From contig PQAK01000022.1 in assembly GCA_003105225.1 (NCBI GenBank), positions 605 to 18,265 of the forward strand: a stretch of DNA of 17,661 nt, in the 5' to 3' direction. A program made the translations under genes and the position numbers. Within the stretch, counting starts at the first letter, position 1. Every line of letters begins with the position of its first letter. The notes under the pieces are model-generated. The model ran no database searches and had not been told where the DNA came from. It saw only the letters and a list, made by a program, of their open reading frames with translations. The stretch is from Deltaproteobacteria bacterium (GTDB lineage Bacteria > Desulfobacterota > Deferrimicrobia > Deferrimicrobiales > Deferrimicrobiaceae). Positions 1 through 7,422 of the stretch are shown here, in pieces.

Positions 1-1179
1 TCGGCGCGGCCGCGTCTCGTCCGCGTCCGCCCCCGAGATCATGATGTTCACGTGGATGTTGCCGTCCCCCGCGTGGCCGAAGTTGACGATCCGCACCTTC
101 CTCCGCGCGGAGAGATCGGAGAGGAAGGCGAACATGTCGGCGAGGCGGCTGCGCGGGACGACGATGTCCTCGTTGATCTTCACGGGATTCACCTTCCGGA
201 TGGCCGGGGAGATCGAACGGCGCAGCTCCCAGAGCCGGTCCCGGCCGGAGGCGTCGGCGGCGCGGCTCACCTCCAGGGCGCCGTATCGGCGGCAGGCCGC
301 ATCGACACGGTCCGCGTCCCTCCCCACCGCGTCCGCCGCCCCGTCCACCTCGACCAGCAGGGCGCAGCCGGCCTCCGCGGGAACCGGGAGCGCGGCGAGC
401 TCGCGCACGCAGTCGATCGCGGTGCGGTCCATCAGCTCCATGGCGCAGGGGGTGATCCGCTCCTCCACCATCCCGGCCACCGCCCGGGCCCCCTGCTCGC
501 TGGCGCGGAAGAACGCCAGGAGCGTCGCGACGGACTCCGGCAGGGGGATCAGCTTCAGCGTCGCCTTCGTGATGAATCCCAGCGTCCCTTCGGACCCGAC
601 GAGCATCCGGGTGAGGTCGTAGCCGACGACGCCCTTGACGGTGTAGACCCCGGTGCGCACCAGTTCGCCGGTTCCGAGGACCGCTTCGAGCCCGAGGACG
701 TAGTCGCGGGTCACGCCGTACTTGACGGCGCACATCCCGCCGGCGCATTCCGCAAGGTTGCCGCCGATGGTGCAGAATTTCAGGGAGGCGGGATCGGGGG
801 GGTAAAAGAGACCCTTCTTTTTCACTTCCTCCTTGAGCGTTTCGGTCACCACTCCCGGCTCGACGACGGCGACCAGGTTCCCGGTGTCGATCGAGAGGAT
901 CCGGTCCATCTTCTCGGTGGACAGGACGACGCCGCCGCGGACCGGCAGGGAGCCGCCGGAGAATCCGGACCCGGCGCCGCGCGGGACCACGGGGAACCGG
1001 TGCTCGTTGGCCAGCAGCATCGTCCGCCGGACTTCTTCCGCGCTCAAGGGAAAGGCGACCGCATCGGGGAGAAATTCCTTCCCCGTCGCGTCGTAGGAGT
1101 AGCAGATGCGGTCCTCGAGGGAGGTCTTCAGCCGCTCGCCGAAGATCTCCCACAGGGCGGAAATCGCCTTCTCATTCAT
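1..1179 (-). CDS. glcD: GlcD-type FAD-linked oxidase (glycolate/D-lactate dehydrogenase family), C-terminus cut by window edge
   Basis: The minus-strand frame is open from ATG at 1179 to the window edge, giving about 393 residues beginning MNEKAISALWEIFGERLK; full-length relatives are about 460 residues. The N-terminal part is a PCMH-type FAD-binding domain: VVPRGAGSGFSGGSLP followed by GGVVLSTEKM, then a second nucleotide-binding stretch with TIGGNLAECAGG, YGVTRDYVLGLEAVL and GSEGTLGFIT. The C-terminal FAD-oxidase domain carries the family motif GHAGDGNIHVN, which holds histidines near the flavin. Members oxidise 2-hydroxy acids such as glycolate or D-lactate and pass electrons to an Fe-S partner or ETF; the substrate cannot be read from sequence. 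No strong Shine-Dalgarno is seen before the ATG, but upstream in-frame codons lack homology and the start matches the family N-terminus. The gene is co-oriented with the hydrolase but separated from it by the palindromic element. Confidence 0.9.
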   Translation of the reverse strand, partial: MNEKAISALWEIFGERLKTSLEDRICYSYDATGKEFLPDAVAFPLSAEEVRRTMLLANEHRFPVVPRGAGSGFSGGSLPVRGGVVLSTEKMDRILSIDTGNLVAVVEPGVVTETLKEEVKKKGLFYPPDPASLKFCTIGGNLAECAGGMCAVKYGVTRDYVLGLEAVLGTGELVRTGVYTVKGVVGYDLTRMLVGSEGTLGFITKATLKLIPLPESVATLLAFFRASEQGARAVAGMVEERITPCAMELMDRTAIDCVRELAALPVPAEAGCALLVEVDGAADAVGRDADRVDAACRRYGALEVSRAADASGRDRLWELRRSISPAIRKVNPVKINEDIVVPRSRLADMFAFLSDLSARRKVRIVNFGHAGDGNIHVNIMISGADADETRPRR

Positions 1180-1194
1180 CCGGATAGTGTACCA

Positions 1195-1530
1195 CGCCGC
1201 CCCGTCCCGTACGGCGGAGCAGCCGCAAGAGGGGGGTCCGTGCTCACTCTCGCGCTGGCGAAAACTTGAGGTCGAGACGTTCAGAAAACTTTAACGTGAA
1301 GTTCAGGGACGTTCTCAAAAACTTTGGTGCGAACTTCAGGGACGTTCTTTAAGTTTTTCAAAGATATGAAGATGGAAAAACTTAAAGAACGTCCCCTTCT
1401 GAAAAGTTTTTGAGAACGTCCCCTTCCGTAAAATTTTCTGAACGTCCCTCCTTGATCATTTCGCCAGCGCCCCCGCGGCGCCGGCCCCCCCCACCGAGGC
1501 TGCGCAGCCGTACGGGACGGGGGGCGGCTA
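1195..1530. repeat. large nested inverted repeat (about 165-bp arms) made of repeated GGGACGTTC units
   Basis: Nearly the whole intergenic region is one imperfect palindrome centred near 1366. The inner arms pair 1339-1359 (gggacgttctttaagtttttc) with 1374-1394. The middle arms pair 1306-1325 (gacgttctcaaaaacttt core) with about 1403-1422. The outer AT-rich arms pair 1276-1293 (gacgttcagaaaa core) with about 1429-1446. Further out, gcgctggcgaaa at 1253-1264 matches the complement of about 1459-1470, and ccgtcccgtacggc at about 1202-1215 matches the complement of about 1507-1520. Each arm therefore holds three tandem units of GGGACGTTC plus an A/T-rich tail, spaced about 32 bp on the left and 27 bp on the right, pointing towards the centre. 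The left arm has extra 3-4-base insertions relative to the right. The right arm ends at the hydrolase stop codon and the left arm begins 15 bp from the glcD start. No protein-coding content is credible. It resembles a non-autonomous mobile element or REP/BIME-type palindrome; the transposase family is not determinable here. Confidence 0.85.
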
Positions 1531-2292
1531 CCCGAGCGACTGGAGGAAGGAGGCGATGACGGCGTTCATCTCGGTCGGCCGCTCGAGCATGGCAATGTGC
1601 CCGGCGTTCGGGAGGATCTTGAGCACGGCGCCGCGGATGTTCGTGGCGAGATACTCGGCGTACTTGAGCGGCGTCAGCCGGTCGTCGTCTCCGACGACGA
1701 CCAGGGTGGGGACGTTGATCCTTCCCAGCCGGTCCCGGACGTCGAAGGCATCGCACGCGCGGAAGTCGGAGGCGAAAGTCGCGGGTCTGGTGGAGAGGAC
1801 GTCCTTCGTGACATCCTCGCGCAGCAGCGGTCCGGCCGACCGCGCCATCATCCATTCGACGAGTTCCGGGGCGAACTCCGGGAACCGGCCGGCGATCCCG
1901 TCGAGGATCACCGGACTGACCTTGAGCTTCGCGCCCGTACCGGCCAGGATCAGGCCCTCGAGCCCGGGGATCCCGTGCACCGCTGCCTGGAGGGCGATCC
2001 CTCCCCCCATGGAATGGCCCGCGAGGAGGAACTTCGATAATCCGACCTCCTTAACGAAGTCCGCGAGCCAGGCGGCATACTCTTCCACCTTCTCCCGCGG
2101 GGTCCCCATGGACTCGGCGTGCCCCGGCAGGTCCGGGATGACCAGCCGCGCCGCGCCCTTGAGGCCCGCCCACTGGTCCCTCCAGGTATGATGCGACCCT
2201 CCCGCGCCGTGGAGGAAAACGACCGTCCGCGGCATCGACTTGACGGTATCCTGGAAATGGACGTCGACTCCCTGGACGAAGATCTCCGGCAT
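1528..2292 (-). CDS. alpha/beta hydrolase
   Basis: This is a 254-residue alpha/beta-hydrolase-fold protein with the complete catalytic set. The oxyanion region is FLHGAGGSHHTW (residues 26-37), the nucleophile elbow is AGHSMGGG with Ser94, an acidic cluster VVVGDDDRLTP sits at 198-208, and the catalytic His is in NAGHIAML (His232). Length and motif spacing are typical of esterase/lyase/C-C hydrolase members such as MenH- or PcaD-like enzymes; the substrate is unknown and no signal peptide is seen. The ATG at 2292 is chosen because GAGGAGGT lies 7 bases upstream. The frame is open further upstream, but that stretch has no homology-like content and contains the promoter. It is divergent from the Fe-S oxidoreductase gene, and downstream lies the palindromic element. 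Confidence 0.88.
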   Translation of the reverse strand: MPEIFVQGVDVHFQDTVKSMPRTVVFLHGAGGSHHTWRDQWAGLKGAARLVIPDLPGHAESMGTPREKVEEYAAWLADFVKEVGLSKFLLAGHSMGGGIALQAAVHGIPGLEGLILAGTGAKLKVSPVILDGIAGRFPEFAPELVEWMMARSAGPLLREDVTKDVLSTRPATFASDFRACDAFDVRDRLGRINVPTLVVVGDDDRLTPLKYAEYLATNIRGAVLKILPNAGHIAMLERPTEMNAVIASFLQSLG

Positions 2293-2358
2293 GTCTTTGA
2301 CCTCCTCACCGGTGACGGTCCCGATCCCCTGGTCTCCCGCTGCGGGGCGTCCCGGGCC

Positions 2359-2364
2359 ATTATA
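2359..2364 (-). promoter_or_regulatory. probable -10 box for the alpha/beta hydrolase gene
   Basis: Read on the minus strand, a perfect TATAAT lies 67 bases upstream of the hydrolase ATG, within the divergent intergenic region. No good -35 is found at 16-18 bases, so it may need an activator or have a different sigma preference. Confidence 0.4.
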
Positions 2365-2398
2365 TCCAATCTTCCGAATGCCATTGCGAATAATTGTC

Positions 2399-2426
2399 TT
2401 GAGCCGCCCCGTGCGGTTCTGATAAA
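2399..2426 (+). promoter_or_regulatory. weak candidate sigma-70 promoter for the Fe-S oxidoreductase gene
   Basis: TTGAGC (2399-2404) and GATAAA (2421-2426) are separated by 16 bases, about 33 bases upstream of the chosen ATG at 2459. Each hexamer matches the consensus only partly, so this is a tentative call. It is supported mainly by position between divergent genes and by the local AT-rich tract. Confidence 0.3.
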
Positions 2427-2458
2427 AATATCCGTTGAGCCTCTCCCATGGAGCCCCC

Positions 2459-4479
2459 ATGAAAATCATCGGTCGCGACATCCTGTGGAACCTGCCTCCC
2501 TCCACGGCCGTCATCATGTATTCCCTCTTCGGGGGGGTCCTCCTCATCATTGCGTGGGGGGTCTATCAGAAGGTCGTCGCCTATCGGCAGGGACGTCCGG
2601 AGCGGGAAAACCGCCTGGACAACCTGTGGGACCGCACCGTGGACGCTCTCCGGATCGGGCTCGGCCAGAGGAAAGTGGTCGAGCGCAGAATCGGAGGGCT
2701 GATGCACCTGGCCATCTACTCCGCCTTCATCGCGTTGTTCATCGTCACCTGCCTCGTGGCGGTCGAATTCGACCTGGGGATCCGCATCCTGGACGGGGAT
2801 TTCTACATCGCGTTCAAGGTGTTCGCGGACACGTTCGGGCTGGTGCTCCTGGCGGGGACCTTCGTCGCCTTCGTGCGGCGGTACCTGTTCCGCCCGGAAG
2901 GATTGACCCGGGACGGGGAGGATCTCCTCCAGCTCCTCCTGCTCTTCGCCATCGGGGTCACCGGCTTCCTGATCGAGACGGTCCGGATCGCCGCGACCCG
3001 CCCCGCCGCGGCATACGCATCCTATGTCAGCAACGCGCTCGCCCCCCTGTTCGCCGGCACGGAGATCGACGATCTCCTGGCGGCGCACCAGGCGCTCTGG
3101 TGGGGCCACCTGTTGCTCGCCTTCGGTTTTCTCGCGGCACTCCCGATGTCCAAGATGTTCCACCTCGCGACCGGGCCGGTGAACATCTTCCTGCGCACCT
3201 CCCGTCCCAAGGGAGCGCTGCAGCCGATCCCCGGCATCGAGGACGAGGAGAAGATCGGGGTCGCCTCCGTGGAGGATTTCTCCTGGAAACAGCTGCTCTC
3301 CTCGGACGCCTGCACGAAGTGCGGCAGGTGCCAGGACGAGTGTCCCGCGTACGCCGCGGAGATGCCGCTGTCCCCCCGGGACGTGATCCTCAAGACAAGG
3401 GACCAGATGTGCGGGAGCCTTTACCGGGGGCTTGTCCCCTCCGCCGCCGAGGTGGACAAGAAGACGGGCGCACCCGTCGTCCCGTCGTTCGCGTTCGAGG
3501 TCCTTTCCCCCGACGAGATCTGGTCCTGCACCACCTGCCGCGCCTGCATGCAGGCCTGTCCGGTGCTGATCGAGCACATCGACATGATCGTCGACGTCCG
3601 CCGCGGGTACGTCGCCGGGTCCCGGATCCCGGACGGCGCCCGCACCGCCCTGAAGAAGATGGGCGACACCGGGAACCCGTGGGGGCTCCCCCAGGACGAC
3701 CGCATCCAGTGGATGTCGGGGCTGGACGTGCCCTTCGCCGCGGACAAGAAGGAGTTCGAATACCTCTATTGGCCGGGATGCGCCGGGGCGTACGACCCGC
3801 GCAACCAGAAGGTCACCCGCGCCATCGTCTCGCCTGCTCAACCGCGCCGGCGTCGAGCTACGCCACTCTCGGGCTCGAGGAGATGTGCTGCGGCGAGTCC
3901 GCCCGCCGGATGGGCGAGGAAGGCCTGTTCCAGCTCGGGATGGTGGAGATGGTGAAGGAGGTCTTCGCCGTCTACAAGGTGAAGAAGGTGATCACGCAGT
4001 GCCCCCACTGCTTCAACTCCTTCCGGAACGAATACCCGCAATTCGGGGTGAACGTGGAGACCGTGCACCATACCGTCTTTCTGCGGGACCTGATCGCCGA
4101 CGGAAAACTCGTCCCGACGAAGGAAATCAACCGGCTCGTGGCCTTCCACGATTCCTGCTACCTGGGAAGGCACAACGACCTCTATGACGCCCCCCGGGAG
4201 GCGCTGGGAAGCATCCCCGGGATCACCATCAACGAGATGGAACGGAACCGGGAGCGTGGGTTCTGCTGCGGCGCCGGCGGGGGGGGAATGTGGCTCGAAC
4301 TTCCCGGGAAGCGGATCAACCATCTTCGCTTCGACCAGGCGATGCAAACCGGCGCCAACGCCGTCGGATCGGCGTGCCCCTACTGCCTCATCATGTTCGA
4401 CGACGCGGTCAAGTTCCACAACCTGGACGAAAGCGTGCAAACGCAGGACATCGCGGAAATCATCGCCGAATCCCTCTAG
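2459..4479 (+). CDS. membrane b-type/heterodisulfide-reductase-like Fe-S oxidoreductase (probable ETF:menaquinone oxidoreductase type), two frameshifts
   Basis: Removing two extra bases gives a 672-residue protein. Residues 1-245 form a NarI/cytochrome-b-like membrane domain with about five hydrophobic segments (near 16-36, 82-103, 118-140, 155-176, 211-229) and candidate haem ligands His83, His210, His217 and His235. Next come two 4Fe-4S motifs, CTKCGRCQDECP (285-296) and CTTCRACMQACP (357-368). Two CCG (HdrD/GlpC) domains follow, with WPGC, EEMCCGESARR, QCPHCFNSF, FHDSCYLGRHNDLYD, GFCCGAGGGG and ACPYCLIMF. Proteins of this layout, often beside etfAB, move electrons from reduced ETF to menaquinone; assigning that role here is inference, supported by the acyl-CoA dehydrogenase nearby. 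Frame changes: RAIVS ends at 3832, one extra base (c, 3833 or 3834), LLNRAGV, another extra base near 3855, then SYATLGLEEM to the stop. The ATG at 2459 follows ATGGAG; a TTG at 2435 is an alternative. Confidence 0.85.
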
Positions 4480-4494
4480 CAAGACCCTTATTCC

Positions 4495-4524
4495 AATTAT
4501 AATTGTAACAATACAATTATAATT
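4495..4524. promoter_or_regulatory. perfect 13-bp AT-rich palindrome, putative operator
   Basis: AATTATAATTGTA (4495-4507), loop ACAA, then TACAATTATAATT (4512-4524): a perfect 13-bp inverted repeat composed almost only of A and T. It ends 6 bases before the TTGACA of the next gene's promoter and 15 bases after the stop of the preceding gene. Position suggests an operator or activator site, plausibly for the HTH protein encoded downstream. A terminator is less likely because the stem is AT-only and there is no clean U tract. Confidence 0.5.
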
Positions 4525-4530
4525 TTATTA

Positions 4531-4560
4531 TTGACATTGATTTTTGTATTAGTGCAATAT
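4531..4560 (+). promoter_or_regulatory. candidate sigma-70 promoter for the HTH-ARH gene
   Basis: A perfect TTGACA at 4531-4536 is followed 18 bases later by CAATAT (4555-4560), with a better -10-like TATCAT at 4558-4563 but wider spacing. The region is sharply AT-rich compared with its surroundings, and the start codon lies about 50 bases downstream. The -35 is strong; the exact -10 is uncertain. Confidence 0.55.
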
Positions 4561-4613
4561 CATTTGTAACGAAAACTTGGCGGTTTCTTCGCCCTCGTGG
4601 AAAGGGTCACCCG

Positions 4614-6293
4614 TTGGATGACGTTCAGAAAAACATTCTTTCAAAAATATTAAGGAAACGGATCGAGTCGCTGGGATATGCCTCCCTGAGGAAATTCCAT
4701 GCCGACCGGAAGGAGCTGGATTGCAGCTACGAACTCCTGCGGCAGGTGGCCTACGGCGGCAGGGTCCCGAGGAGTGAAACGCTTCTCAGGATCCTCCATG
4801 CGATGCGATTCACCCCTTCCCAGGCGAGAAGGATCATGGAGCTGCATTACCGGGGATATATTCCCCCGGGGGATGCGTATTCGCCACCCGCGTCGACGCC
4901 GGCAGAAGAAATTCCCGCGATTCCCGGAGAACCCCCGGACGCCGCACCCATCCCCCAGGCGTCCGCCGGCACCGGGCCGGATGGCGACCGGCAGCCCCCG
5001 GCTTTCCCGATTCACGACCCGGTGGAAATCTGCGACATCCTCTCCCGCTCCCTTCCGAAGATTCCCCTTCAGGGAAACGAGGATTTCTGGGAAATCCTCC
5101 GGCAGGTCACGGGAATCGCGGAGCGCAAGGTCCAGGAGCTTGCCCGCAGGAAGGAGGACCAGCCCCTCCTCTTCGAAAAGGAGCCCGAGGCGATCTATCA
5201 CTTCCTGGTCCGGAGAGGCAAAATCCCTCCTTACCTGTCCAAGGGAGAGCCCCTTCCGCTGGAGTTCGCGAAGGGGATCGATTACGGCGACCGCTTCCGG
5301 GGCGTGCTCCTGGGAGCGGCAATCGGGGAAACCCTGGCCAGGGCCGCACAGGGACTCTCCCACAAGGACGTCCAGGAACTTTATGGACGGATCGAAGGCT
5401 TCTCCCCGTTGCGCTCCCACGGCCGGGATCCGGCGGCGGGAGATCCCTCCCCCCCTGCCTCCCTCCTGCTGGCGCGTTCCCTGGCGCGCCAGGGAAAGGT
5501 CGACCCGGAAGAGATCGCGGCCCTTTTCGCGGCCTCCCCGGGCAGCTTTCGCGCACGAGGCGAAACGGAATTCGCCGCGAACCTTTCCGACCGCGGGTTT
5601 CCGTGGTTCGAGGCGGGCGTGAACGCGGCCGACAGCGGCCCCGCCTGCCGGATCGCGCCTTTGTCGCTGCTGCGGGCTGCCGATTACCGTCGCATGAAAC
5701 TGGAGGCGGGCATCCTTTCCTCCATCACGCACCCCAACGCGGCGGCCATCGCGGGCGCGATCGCGCACGGCACCGCGATTGCCCGGCTGCTCCACACTCC
5801 CCCCGGCTCCCTGGACGTCCTCGGGTTCGCCCGCGGGATCTCGCCCGCCATCTCCGGCATAGAGCCCGACCGGGCGGCCAGGAGCCGTCAAGCCCGGCAC
5901 ACCCCCACGCTCCTGCGGAAGCTGGGAACCGAACTGGCTGCGCTTCTCCTGCGGCGCGCGGAAATCGAGGAGATGCAGGAAGCGCTGGGAAACGGAACGG
6001 CCGTCCAGGAAGGGCTGCCGTTCGCCTGGGCCTGCTTCCTGCGTACCCCGGATTCCTTCGAAGAGGCCGTTCTGCCGGCGGTAAACCTGGGAAACGATGC
6101 CGAGGCTGTCGCCTCCATGGCGGGAAGTCTCTGCGGCGCTTATCTCGGCGCCTCCTCAATCCCCGGACGTCTCCGGTCGGGACTGCCCTGGAGGAAGGAG
6201 CTGGAGGGCCTGGCGGACGATCTCCTGTACCTCGCCCGCCGCGAACCCGAAAGGGGGGGGAGCGGGATCCCCCCGGGGCCTACCGCATCATGA
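4614..6293 (+). CDS. HTH protein fused to a degenerate ADP-ribosylglycohydrolase (DraG/ARH-fold) domain
   Basis: 559 residues. Residues 1-80 look like an XRE-type helix-turn-helix domain (FHADRKELDCSYELLRQVAYG, then VPRSETLLRILHAM). Residues 84-132 are a Pro/Ala-rich linker, and 133-205 a predicted helical segment. Residues 225-545 follow the ADP-ribosylglycohydrolase pattern: DRFRGVLLGAAIGETLA at the entry, CRIAPLSLLRAAD, SSITHPNAAAIAGAIAHG and the C-terminal LGNDAEAVASMAGSLCGAYLG. In active ARH/DraG enzymes the N-terminal TDD site and the C-terminal D-x-D-T site bind two metal ions. Here the first is replaced by GDPSPPASLLLARSLA (276-291) and the second reads NDAEA (494-498), so catalysis is doubtful and a sensing role is plausible (inference). 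Start: TTG at 4614 after TGGAAAGGG; no ATG fits the frame nearby. The last 14 bases overlap the convergent acyl-CoA dehydrogenase gene. An ADP-ribose or NAD-derived ligand is only a guess from the fold. Confidence 0.75.
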   Translation: MDDVQKNILSKILRKRIESLGYASLRKFHADRKELDCSYELLRQVAYGGRVPRSETLLRILHAMRFTPSQARRIMELHYRGYIPPGDAYSPPASTPAEEIPAIPGEPPDAAPIPQASAGTGPDGDRQPPAFPIHDPVEICDILSRSLPKIPLQGNEDFWEILRQVTGIAERKVQELARRKEDQPLLFEKEPEAIYHFLVRRGKIPPYLSKGEPLPLEFAKGIDYGDRFRGVLLGAAIGETLARAAQGLSHKDVQELYGRIEGFSPLRSHGRDPAAGDPSPPASLLLARSLARQGKVDPEEIAALFAASPGSFRARGETEFAANLSDRGFPWFEAGVNAADSGPACRIAPLSLLRAADYRRMKLEAGILSSITHPNAAAIAGAIAHGTAIARLLHTPPGSLDVLGFARGISPAISGIEPDRAARSRQARHTPTLLRKLGTELAALLLRRAEIEEMQEALGNGTAVQEGLPFAWACFLRTPDSFEEAVLPAVNLGNDAEAVASMAGSLCGAYLGASSIPGRLRSGLPWRKELEGLADDLLYLARREPERGGSGIPPGPTAS

Positions 6294-7422
6294 TTTCCTT
6301 GGCGATGACCAGCCGCTGGATCTGGCTGGTCCCCTCGTAGATCTGGAGGAGCTTCGCGTCGCGCATCAGCTTCTCCACCGGGTAATCCTTCATGTAGCCG
6401 TATCCGCCGAAGATCTGGACCGCGTCGGTGGTCACGCGCATGGCGAGGTCGGCGGCGAACGCCTTGGCGAAGGAGGATTCCTTCGTGTTCCGCCGCCCCT
6501 GGTCCAGCAGCCATGCGCTCTTATGGGTGAGCAGCCGCGCCGCTTCGATGTCCATCGCCATGTCGGCCAGCAGGAAGTGGATCGCCTGGTTCATCGCGAT
6601 CGGCATCCCGAACTGCACCCGCTCCTTCGAGTATTTCATCGCATGCTCGAACGCGGCCCGCGCCACGCCGACGGACATCGCCGCCACCGTGGGCCGGGCG
6701 TAGTCCAGCGTTTTCATGGCGATCTTGAACCCGTCGCCTTCCTTGCCCAGCAGATGGGCGGCCGGCACCCGGACGTCCTCGAACAGGACGTCGGAGGTGT
6801 CGGAGGCGCGCTGCCCCATCTTGTCCTCCTTCTTTCCCGGCGAAACGCCGGGGAGGGACCGCGGGACGACGAACGCCGAGAGCCCCTTGTGCCCCTTGGA
6901 ACGGTCCGTGGATGCGAAAACGGTGTACTGGGACGCGTAGGATCCGTTCGTGATGAAGCACTTCCTGCCGTTGAGGAGGTAGACGTCCCCGTCCTTCTTT
7001 GCCGTGGTGGCGATCCCGCCCGCGTCCGAGCCCGCTCCGGGCTCCGTGAGGCAGAAAGAGGCGTACGTCAACTCCCTCGTGAAGGGGGCGACGAACTCCT
7101 TTTTCTGGTCCTCCGTCCCGGCCAGGAGGATCGGTGTCAGGGCCAGCCCGTTGGCGGTCATGGAGGTCGCGATCCCGGAGCACCCCCACCCCAGCTCCTC
7201 CTCGATGAGGCAGGATTCCATCGAGCCCAGCCCCAGCCCCCCGTGCGCCTCCGGGATGAATCCCGTCATCAATCCCAGATCGAACGCCTTCCGGAAGATC
7301 TCGGCCGGGAACGTACCCGCCCGGTCGCACTCCTCGGCCCTGGGCCGGATCTCGTTCGCCGCGAACTTGTGCGCCATGTCCTGCAGGGCGGTCTGCTCTT
7401 CCGTCAGATCGAAGCCGATCAT
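6280..7422 (-). CDS. acyl-CoA dehydrogenase (short/medium-chain type)
   Basis: 380 residues, the normal length for butyryl-CoA/SCAD-type dehydrogenases, which form an FAD-dependent C2-C3 double bond in acyl-CoA and pass electrons to ETF. The three-domain pattern is complete: N-terminal helical domain with FIPEAHGGLG; middle strand domain with CLTEPGAGSDAGG (124-136) and GRKCFITNG; C-terminal domain with RVQFGMPIAMNQAI, VQIFGGYGYMKDYPVEKLMRDAK and LQIYEGTSQIQR. Glu363 is at the usual place of the catalytic base. The ATG at 7422 overlaps the stop of the upstream fadR-like gene (ATGA), implying translational coupling. The pair is probably autoregulated by that repressor through the FadR box. No etfAB or other beta-oxidation gene is visible in the window. 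The chain-length preference cannot be read from sequence. Confidence 0.93.
   Translation of the reverse strand: MIGFDLTEEQTALQDMAHKFAANEIRPRAEECDRAGTFPAEIFRKAFDLGLMTGFIPEAHGGLGLGSMESCLIEEELGWGCSGIATSMTANGLALTPILLAGTEDQKKEFVAPFTRELTYASFCLTEPGAGSDAGGIATTAKKDGDVYLLNGRKCFITNGSYASQYTVFASTDRSKGHKGLSAFVVPRSLPGVSPGKKEDKMGQRASDTSDVLFEDVRVPAAHLLGKEGDGFKIAMKTLDYARPTVAAMSVGVARAAFEHAMKYSKERVQFGMPIAMNQAIHFLLADMAMDIEAARLLTHKSAWLLDQGRRNTKESSFAKAFAADLAMRVTTDAVQIFGGYGYMKDYPVEKLMRDAKLLQIYEGTSQIQRLVIAKEIMMR

Noticed and set aside
52..1269. Long plus-strand open frame opposite the FAD oxidase
   Set aside because: GC-rich codon bias leaves long open antisense frames; its product is low-complexity and lacks motifs, while the minus-strand frame has clear FAD-oxidase motifs. 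The same reasoning removes long plus-strand frames opposite the lysine operon.
1276..1446. CRISPR array or tandem-repeat array
   Set aside because: The units are only three per arm, face each other in inverted order, have short A/T tails rather than unique spacers, and no cas gene is near.
1499..1510. Stand-alone terminator hairpin at the GGCTGCGCAGCC palindrome after the hydrolase
   Set aside because: It has no loop of its own and no T tract, and it is explained as part of the outer arm of the large inverted repeat.
1382..1855. Minus-strand open frame running from inside the hydrolase gene into the palindrome
   Set aside because: Its N-terminal part is an out-of-frame shadow of the hydrolase and its C-terminus just translates the repeat units (EGDVLKNFSEGDVL); no start signal or family pattern.
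2293..2550. Longer N-terminus for the alpha/beta hydrolase (340 residues)
   Set aside because: The extension overlaps the divergent gene start and the TATAAT box, has no homology-like pattern, and a good RBS precedes the internal ATG at 2292.
4495..4530. Rho-independent terminator after the Fe-S oxidoreductase gene
   Set aside because: The stem is nearly all A-T and is not followed by a clean T run; position next to the promoter fits an operator better.
4614..6293. Active ADP-ribosyl hydrolase
   Set aside because: Both metal-binding motifs expected of the family are altered, so a catalytic call is not supported by the sequence.
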